DNA of 64,000 nucleotides, taken from assembly GCF_000226115.1 (NCBI RefSeq), contig NC_016457.1, forward strand, positions 558,001 to 622,000. Reading direction: 5' to 3'. A program made the position numbers and the translations under genes. Below the pieces are notes generated by a model. The model worked only from the letters and a program-made list of their open reading frames with translations, did not search any database and was not told the DNA's origin. Shown piece after piece: positions 56,614-64,000 of the stretch; the stretch's first letter is position 1, and every line of letters starts with the position of its first letter. The DNA comes from Thermothielavioides terrestris NRRL 8126. Lineage: Eukaryota > Ascomycota > Sordariomycetes > Sordariales > Chaetomiaceae.

Positions 56614-58592
56614 ATGTCGCTACTGAGATTGCCGTATGAGCTGCTGTCGATCATTTGTGAACACCTCGACCTTCGCGACATCTACAGCCTGAGCTTCTCT
56701 TGCAAGAGGTTTCAGTTTTTGCTGTACGAGCCAAACATCACAAAGCTGCTGCTCGAGGTAAGCGAAAAGAAGCCGAACCTGGGCATCGGTCTGTCCGGGT
56801 GATCAGAGTCAGCATTGGCTTTGCTGACGGTCCCGCCCAGTCCAAGGCGCCACACTCAACAGAAGCCCGGGATGCTCGAATCAGCAAGCGGTATGCGGCT
56901 GGCCTGAGGCGGCTCATCAAGCGCCGGGAGGCCGTTGCGTCCGTGTCTCCTTACCTCGTTGCCATTGTCGCCTTTGCTGAAGAGTGGCTGTACTCGAACG
57001 GAGTACTTTGTTATCTCCGCGGCCCCCAGCTCCGTATCCTGGATCTGCACCGCTCCGGGAGTCGCGAGATGGTGGTTGACACACGCAAACTGTTTCGAGA
57101 AGCCCTCGAAGGGTCACGACGGCGCCGCACGTATCAAATCCAGCTGCTGTACCAGTCACACAACATTGTCTCGTGCGTCTACGGCCCATCCAGACGCCGC
57201 AAAACCCGCAGCCCCAGCAGCAACTGGTTGGTGGCCTTTGACCCCCTGGATGGTCAAATCAAAACAGTTCATCGCCTGGAGTCCGTTTCCAACTTATTTG
57301 TCCGGAACAACGAACGGTTCCTTTACTACGGCACCACGTCCGCGCCCGGCCACGACGGCTACGAGCGATGGGTCATCGGCGGGTTTGACCTGGCAGCCCG
57401 AGAATGGTTGGGCGAGCTCACCATCTCCGCAGTGATCGGGACCGATATCGGCTCTTCGGTCTGCTTCGAGATCCTTGATGGCTTTTTGTATGTCGTATCG
57501 AACCAGACGAGTCTGGAACTCGAAGTCGTCGACTGGATCTCGTATTACCCCTGCTTCAGGCTCCCTCTCACTCGCCGCGGGTTGAAGGAAGTAGAGGCAC
57601 CGCCCAGGGAGCAGAACTGGAGAAGAAATCACACAGAAGGTCCCATAGACGACAGATTCACCTTTCTCCGCCTGTTCAAGGACGAGGAAACAGGTCAGCT
57701 CAGGGTCACCGAGTCCAGAAGAGAGTGGCTCTGGGGTCGCATTTCAGCGAGGCAAACATACTACACGACGCCAATCAGCTTTGAGGGCGCGGACAGAGAC
57801 CTACGGGGGCGGTATTCGTTGCAGCTTCAGCAGCAGCGAACCGTTTCAGCCACCAGGACGCGAGATCCCCACCTGGTCCATCCTGCTGACGGCAACTCGG
57901 CCACCATCCCCCTGAGCAAGTCTGCGGTTCGCTCCTACCACCCATCATGTCAGGCTTTCGTTGATCTCGTGGACGACTCCAATTCTTGCGATACCGCCAA
58001 CCAGCGAATCCGTATCCGCGGGGGCTCGCGCCGTCCGCGGATGCCTGGCGAGCGTGTGGAACGCGAATGCTTGCCAGCGGCGCAAGACTCAAAATATCAA
58101 GATGTGCTTCTGCGGCAAATTGATGACCTCTACATCAGCGAAAATGGCCTTCTGTGGCCACCAGAACTGGATCCGTCCGCCCCAGATCCGGCACTTTCTG
58201 ATCTTTACGCAATCCTCAACCCTCCGGGGTATCTCGGGAACCTTCATGGGAGCTGGGACGAGCGGTCCATGGTGTACGCTACAGGGGGCACAGCTGGAGG
58301 CCTCAAAGCCTTGGTCTTCATCTCGTGGGACCCCTCCATCTCCCTGGCAGGCACCCCGCCCTACCCAGGCAAACTATCCTCGGGGCTGCTCGGGAGCTCA
58401 AGAGACAAGACCAGGCAAACTACGGAGCGGTGCCCAATTTCGCAACCCAATGCGACGTCTTGTCCCGTTGGGAGTTTCAAGCCGATGAAGGCGGCCACAG
58501 GAGGGGTGCAAGGTGGCAGTGCTGTGGACTGGAGAGTGTTCGAACCGGCTGGGTATCGCGAGATCGGCCGGGGTTACCATTTTGCCTGTTGA
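56614..58592 (+). CDS. F-box protein
   Basis: The model is join(56614-56757, 56841-58592), 631 residues. Exon 1 holds the F-box: LPYELLSIICEHLDLRDIYS followed by LSFSCKRFQFLLYEPNITKL. The 83-nt intron has a GTAAGC donor and a CCCAG acceptor and keeps the frame. The long C-terminal region has recurring strands suggestive of a beta-propeller-like or WD-like fold (VAFDPLDGQIKTVHRL, ERWVIGGFDLAAREWLGELT, FEILDGFLYVVSNQTSLELE), but no canonical WD repeat. It is typical of the large fungal F-box families that recruit substrates to SCF ubiquitin ligases. The partner and substrate cannot be inferred. The last 60 codons are less convincing, and another splice could change the C-terminus. Confidence 0.8.
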
Positions 58593-60972
58593 GCTTCGCG
58601 AGCCCCCGCTGCACCAAACAAAAACGTGCTGCTCCGTCGCATGAGAACGCTGAACGGGGGAGAGAAGAGACGTGGGCGACCTAACGCACCTCATCAATGG
58701 TTGCTGCGGCACGCATGTACTCTGGCTGCAGGAGCAGCAGCTGTCACTTTCTAGAGGGCCAAGCTGGCAAAGAAGAAGCGTCGGGTCGGGCGAGAGGAAC
58801 ATGAACAGTGGTGCAGTTAGTTGGGTTTCCTGCCCACTGCTTTGAAAACCGGTTCCCGAAAACTTGAGGGAGCGGCTGGACAAAGTGCACTTGGGCCGAT
58901 CATAACAAGCTACGCAAGAGAGACATAATCATTGGCAATGCCTCCTAGCCGAGGGCCACGTGAATGAAGGTTTCGAATTCGAACACGGACACACAGAGCC
59001 TTGCCTATTACTGAACGGTTTACTGGAAAGCATTTGCATAATGCGCAGAATTGACGCCAACCGTTTCATCGCAGTAGCAGCAGCCTCACTTCTACCCCTC
59101 TCGAGATTGAGGGGAACCTTTTGCCCAATTTCTTTGCCGTCTGAGACCCTCAGTCCGACTTGTTCTGGTGGGTGCTATTGCGAGCGAAGGCGCATGCAGT
59201 GTTGACTCTCGCTTTTGGAACGTACAACCGGGCACAGTTGAGGTGGCGCTTCTGTTTGCGTCTTCTCAACTTCTCCCGCGATATGTGCTGTGCCAAGCGT
59301 GCGTCAACGATTTCGACGCAAGGATGCCTCCTAATGGGACAAACCGAGGCCTGATCTCCTCACCTGCGGAAGCATTCCGCCTCCCCATAAGCGGAAGACA
59401 AGAGGCGCACTAGCGGCGTTCGGAGAGACGACATCAACCGGAGCGTGGCTCATTTAAGAGCCCAATTTGTAAGTGAAGTCCGGTGGTCTCTGGGCACCAG
59501 GCCTTGGCAGGCTGAATTCACCGTGCTACTGGGTCTCGAATCCATGCCTGGGAGAGTGCCTTGCCAGTCATACGTCCATGTATGTACACCTGACATGGCT
59601 GGGCGCACTGGTGTTGCTGCTTCTCGGAGTAATGATACTCCTCGATGACAGCCTGACCTTCCGGAGCCAATGTCCCCTACTGCTGTTCGCCTAACCGCCC
59701 GCACACTGGTCCCCCCACACTCTCGTGCTTCATGCATGTTTCAAGGTATGTCTTGATCAGACCTGAACAAGTCTCTGTTTACCCATTGCCACTTCCAGTA
59801 ACTGTCTCTTCTCATCTCAGAAGCATGGCGTTCAATCAGGCTGTCCGCTTTGCCCACGCTGCCTCCTTCTTGACGCACATGTCCATCCAACACCGTAGTG
59901 TATGTACACTACCCATTCGCATTCGATGCTACGAAATCTCCACAACAGCACCCTCGTCGCTCCCAGTGATGCCATCGCCTCCCCCCGTGCTCCACGGGGG
60001 CTTGAAGTGGCGCAAGAAGACTCACAACGGAGGAGCACCACGTGCCATGTATCGACCAACCAGCAAGCAAGCCAACTTCTCTCTTCGCGTGCCCCTTCCC
60101 TGGGCCAAGGACAGACAGACTCACCAAATATCGGTGAGCCGCATTGGGCATGCCACGGCCGGATTCGGCAAGACAAGCCTGCTTGTTATCGGCTCAAGCA
60201 AACAACCACCATGACGACTCGTTCAAGCCCTCCCCATTCGAGACACATGTCTGACATCCAATTCCTTGTCTCTCCTGATAAGCCCCCCCGGCCCATCTAA
60301 TGTCTAAGTATGACGGTCCGTCAAAGTAACTGCTGTGTGCATCCCACCAAGGTAGGTAGGCAGTTGCCCTAAATCCAGCCCCTTTCCAGCCCCTATCAAG
60401 CCCCTATCCAGCGCCGAGGACACCGGCGTTGAGATTCAACAGCACAAGCAGCAACAAGCCATCACCAGCCCCGCAGCAACCACAGCTAGGCAAGGCAGGT
60501 AAGTAGCCAAGCCAACACAGAGACGCCATCGCCGGCAAGCAAACCAGGCAAATCAAGCCACGCCAACCCCCTGAGAGAGCCCCAAGACGCAAACAACAAC
60601 GCAACTACCCGTCCCCCCTTTTGCGCCACCTTCGCCATCGATAACACCACCCCCACCGCCTAGAACAGCGATAACGAAGCAAAAACACATGCTCGCAAGC
60701 AGAAAGAAAAAAAAGAGACCCGGCTTCCATCGTGGTATAGTGATTTGTGCATTAGTGAACTTCAATGCCGTCTGTATGGTATGTACTCCTGCCGGGACAC
60801 CCTTCGCTGCCGTGATGATGATTATATCGACTGGAAGAAAAGAAAAAAAAAACAATGCGCCCTACTGCTGTAGAACTGGATGGCAGCTCTCGCTTTCCCT
60901 TTCCCCCCAATAGTATGGATAGTGGTATTTCCCCACCGACTCTCCGGCGCACGGGCGCGCGGGCTGTTGCTG
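58593..60972. other. Intergenic region, no supported gene
   Basis: This is a convergent interval between the F-box gene and rvs167. Frames of up to 160 codons (around 59732-60214) have no recognisable domain. CAAGCC-rich short repeats appear near 60380-60560. Confidence 0.5.
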
Positions 60973-61164
60973 TTATGTGTTCAGCCGGACGTAGTTACCT
61001 GTCGCGGGGGCAAGTCAGTTAGCTGCATTCTCGTTCCTATGCCCAGTTTGGCTTATATGAAAAGAAGAGCAGGGGAATCCTGTTTGCTTCTGGTTTCTCT
61101 TTTCTGTCTTGGCTGCGCTTCCGTTCCTCCGAGATAGGGGAGAAAAAAATTAAGAAAAAAAAAA

Positions 61165-61195
<31 letters not shown>

Positions 61196-62691
61196 CCCAC
61201 CCGGAAACTGCCCCTGCCTCCCCCCAAGCCGGCCAGTCCACCACTCGTTCTCATTGGCCGTGCGCGTCACAACCTCAATGACGTCGCCGGCGCGGAAACT
61301 CAGGTCGCCCTCGGCCTGCGCCGCGTAATCGTACAGCGCCGTGACCGTCTCGGGCTTGGGCGCGCCCGACAGCCGGCTCGGCTTGGGCGGCGGCGGCGGC
61401 GGCGGCTTCGCCTTGGCCACCGCGGAGAGCGACGCCGCCGGCGACACGGAGCCCGCGTGCGGCTGCTGCGGCTGCGGCGAGTACGGCGGCGGCGGGTTGT
61501 CGATCACGTCCGCTTGGCGGGGCTGCCAGCTTGGGCGGAGGGAAGAGGCGGTGGCGGAGGGGGATTTGGAGAAGGAGGCTGCGGCGGCTGGGGAGGGGGA
61601 GCGTGGCGCCGCTGCGAGGGCTGGTGTGGCTGGTGCTGAGGTCGAGTTCGCGCCGGGGGTGGTGGCGGCGGTCCCTGGGGTGAGCAGGCCGGCCGTCTTG
61701 GGCCCCTCGATCGCTCCCGGGCGCGGGCCGCCGTACTTGGGCGGGCGCTTCATGCCCGAGGTCTTGAATCGGACGATGGACAGCGCCTCGACGCGCTCCT
61801 GGACGTCGCCGCGCTTCTTCTGGAAGGCCTCCTCCACGTCGAGCGTCAGGTCGAAGTAGCCGATATCTACGCGCTGCATGCGCTCGTGAAGGGTGTAGAA
61901 GATGTTGAGCTGCATGTAGTAGAAGGACTGGAACAGCGGCTGGATGAACTCGCGCTCGAGGGCGAACAGCTTGGGCAGCTCGTCCTTGAGCAGGTCGTTG
62001 TAGTAGTTGTACTCCTGGGTCGACTGCTCCACGTCGTTCTCGGCCTTCCACAGCGCCTTCTCGTCCTTGGCCGACCTGTCCTTCTTCTCCTGCAGCTTCT
62101 TGAGCGTGGCGCGGTGGCGGTCGTAGTCCAGCTTCTTGTGCTCGCGCTTCGTGGCCGTCTTGCGGATTACCTTGATGACGTCGAGCAGCTCGGTCGCCGG
62201 ACGGATCACCCTACTTTCAATCATCTCGAGCTCTGGCGCCAGCGTCTCCTGCAAGTCCTTGACCACGGCCTCGTACTCCTCGCACGCGCGGATGCCCTCC
62301 AGGTTCCCCTGCAACTTGAGCGACTCGGGATCGGACATGCGGCCGCTGATCGGTTTGTAGATCTCGGTCATGGCCTTGGAGAACTCGATCTGGTGCGAGA
62401 GCATGCCGTTGATGGCATCGAAGTACTTTTTGCTCTCATCGTGGAGGTGCTTCGTCTCGGCCTCGAGATCCTGGAACCGGCGCTCCGTGTCGATGTAGAC
62501 GGGGTCTTTCGTGTGCTCGCCAATGTTGAGCTTTGCCTTCAATTGTTGAGGCGCCTAAAAAAGAACGAGCACAACCGAATTGTCAGTTCTGCCCGGGTTG
62601 CTGCGGGCGCAAAAGTACCGTACTCCCGCAGTGCTTGTGCGGGGCAGCAACTTACGCGAGCGATCCCCTTCTGGAAGCCCCTGAGACTCAT
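60973..62691 (-). CDS. rvs167: BAR-SH3 amphiphysin homologue Rvs167
   Basis: The model is join(62691-62656, 62554-61201, 60998-60973), 471 residues. Exon 1 encodes MSLRGFQKGIAR, the usual N-terminus of fungal Rvs167/Hob1. The BAR domain spans about 13-245 (TKDPVYIDTERRFQDLEAET, then GMLSHQIEFSKAMTEIYKPI and FIQPLFQSFYYMQLNIFYTL). A Pro/Ala/Ser-rich linker follows. The SH3 domain occupies the last 60 residues (ETVTALYDYAAQAEGDLSFR, then EWWTGRLGGRQGQFPGNYVR). The SH3 end GNYVRLNT lies on a 26-nt last coding exon; without this splice the frame runs into a poly-Phe tail read from the intronic A/T tract. Rvs167 scaffolds actin and membrane curvature at endocytic sites. It is divergent to nfs1. 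Confidence 0.92.
60999..61200 (-). other. Last intron of rvs167 with long homopolymer tract
   Basis: This 202-nt intron (GTGGGT donor, CTAAC/CTGAC branch region, CGACAG acceptor) contains a run of more than 25 consecutive A on the plus strand (about 61155-61181), T on the coding strand. It is unusually long for this window, where most introns are 55-100 nt. Confidence 0.8.
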
Positions 62692-63468
62692 TCTTTTTGG
62701 TATAAGTCGGTATATTCGAGCAAAATATCCCGTGCTATTCTTCGCGGGGTGAGTCGTGCTATCGCCGGCAAAATAAGGCTGAAACGTAACGTAGACGTTG
62801 TCTTGCTTTTCGTGATGTTTTAGGGGTCCTCTCGAGACCTGCGCCCAATGCTCGTTGGTGCCTTTCGGGGCGATGACAACGGTCTGAGGCGGTGCTGGGC
62901 TGACTTCAGCTCTCCTTGGCTGACGGAAAGTGGCGCTGCCGGCCCGCCAGAGGCAGAGACTGAATTGACTGCTTTGCCAAGACAGAGCGCCCCAGCAAAT
63001 CCGCGGAGCTCGCAAGTTGAATGCCAGGCGCAATGGAGGCCTGCTGAGTTGAGGGCTGCGAATACGTGGTGGGTCGCCAAACAACCTGCTCTTTTGAACA
63101 TGTGAAGTGAGAAATCAGGTGCAAACCTGGAATGGCAAACTGACGGCCCCCTGTCACCTTCGTCATTGTTCCCCAAAAGTCCCGGTAGTTGTTAATGCCC
63201 AGCAACTTGCGCCATTCCATGCTGGGCGATTACTGTGTGCGCATAGTTACCTTACCTTAACAAGCGGGTCCTCGCCTCGGCGCAGCCAACCAGGCCACGT
63301 CCGACCCTCCGAGCCGTTCATTCACTGTGACCATGGCCGTTATCAATCAGCCATCCAGCACTTTCGCACAGTGGAGAAAGCCGAGGACAGAAAACCGATA
63401 GCTCCGTCCCGCCTCCAGAGCCTCCGAACTTTGCCTCCTGAACATCACAACCGCAGCACCCATTGACC
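62692..63468. promoter_or_regulatory. Divergent promoter region of rvs167 and nfs1
   Basis: These 777 bp separate the two start codons and must hold both promoters. No specific site was identified. Confidence 0.5.
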
Positions 63469-64000
63469 ATGGCGAATCTCGCGCCATCAGTTTTCAGGCA
63501 AGCATCGCGTCTGGCATCGAAGCAGTCCATTTCCGGAGCGCCGCGGCGAGCCGTTGTCGTCCTCTCGCGCGCTTCGACTGCTCCGGCGCGCGGCGCCGGC
63601 CACCGGCGCTATGTGACGCAATCCAAGTCCGACCATGCCCAAGTCCAGGTAGACACGGCCATCCGGCTGGACCGGTCAGAGCTGGAAAAGGCGGGCGCTA
63701 CACTGGAAGTGCAGTCCGGGTCCACGACCCACGTCAGCCCGATGGCTGGTAGGCCTCCTCGTCCCGCAAGCTGTCCCGGCTTCGTTTTGGCTCACTGCTG
63801 ATATTCTTGCCAGATGTCCTCAAGCAGGCCACCAAGATGGACGAGGGCCAGCGGCCCATCTATCTCGACATGCAAGCCACAACACCGGTTGATCCGCGGG
63901 TGCTGGACGCCATGCTGCCGTACTTGACCGGCGTGTTTGGCAACCCGCACTCCCGGACGCACGCGTACGGCTGGGAGAGCGAGCACGCAGTCGAGCAGGC
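63469..64000 (+). CDS. nfs1: Mitochondrial cysteine desulfurase Nfs1, 5' part
   Basis: Exon 1 runs from ATG 63469 to 63748 and exon 2 from 63814 to the window edge, where the gene is cut. The N-terminus is Arg/Ser/Ala-rich without acids and ends near RRYVTQ, as in mitochondrial presequences. After the 65-nt intron the text reads [20 protein letters not shown], then [20 protein letters not shown] and [20 protein letters not shown]. This is the highly conserved start of the PLP-dependent class-V fold of NifS/IscS/Nfs1. Nfs1 releases sulfur from cysteine for Fe-S cluster assembly and tRNA thiolation. The PLP lysine and active-site cysteine lie beyond the window. Confidence 0.95.

Noticed and set aside
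59732..60214. 160-codon plus-strand frame
   Set aside because: No recognisable domain and residue composition unlike neighbouring genes.

Overview
The window looks like nuclear DNA of a filamentous ascomycete, most likely a Sordariomycete (Chaetomiaceae or Sordariales would fit). The basis is short introns of about 55-100 nt with GTRNGT donors and CTAAC/CTGAC branch sites, GC-rich coding sequence, a multidomain non-reducing PKS, a block mutated in the manner of repeat-induced point mutation (RIP), and Pezizomycotina-type housekeeping genes. The species cannot be fixed from the sequence alone.

The left half (1-32 kb) is gene-poor accessory DNA. It holds an AflR-type Zn2Cys6 regulator (6212-4854, minus), an AT-rich RIP-degraded island of about 7 kb (about 7.9-14.9 kb), a four-exon non-reducing polyketide synthase with SAT-KS-AT-PT-ACP-ACP-TE architecture (22374-15582, minus) and a five-exon secreted multicopper oxidase (30131-27963, minus). 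Together these resemble a split pigment (DHN-melanin or naphthopyrone type) gene cluster: the PKS would make the aromatic polyketide, the copper oxidase could couple it oxidatively, and the regulator could switch the set on. The island between regulator and PKS is a dead Helitron on the plus strand. Its Rep/helicase reading frame can still be followed through many RIP stops (about 8.3-12.9 kb), a broken cysteine-rich gene lies on the opposite strand (14473-13225), and a hairpin plus CTAG 3' terminus sits at 14896-14924.

The right half (32-64 kb) is denser and mostly housekeeping: DNA polymerase epsilon subunit 2 (dpb2), a small mitochondrial-type protein of unknown function, the PC4/Sub1 coactivator, an intronless PXA-PX-nexin_C sorting nexin, an eight-exon MFS anion transporter, a TinA/Msd1/SSX2IP-like microtubule-anchoring protein, Rrp7, a MOSC-reductase-ferredoxin fusion, an F-box protein, the amphiphysin Rvs167, and the 5' part of the cysteine desulfurase nfs1, which runs off the right edge. 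A 366-bp MITE-like element with perfect 30-bp terminal inverted repeats lies in the divergent promoter between dpb2 and the mitochondrial-type gene.

Exon-intron structures were derived by eye from splice motifs, reading-frame continuity and family conservation. All spliced models given here keep an open frame, but none is checked against transcripts.
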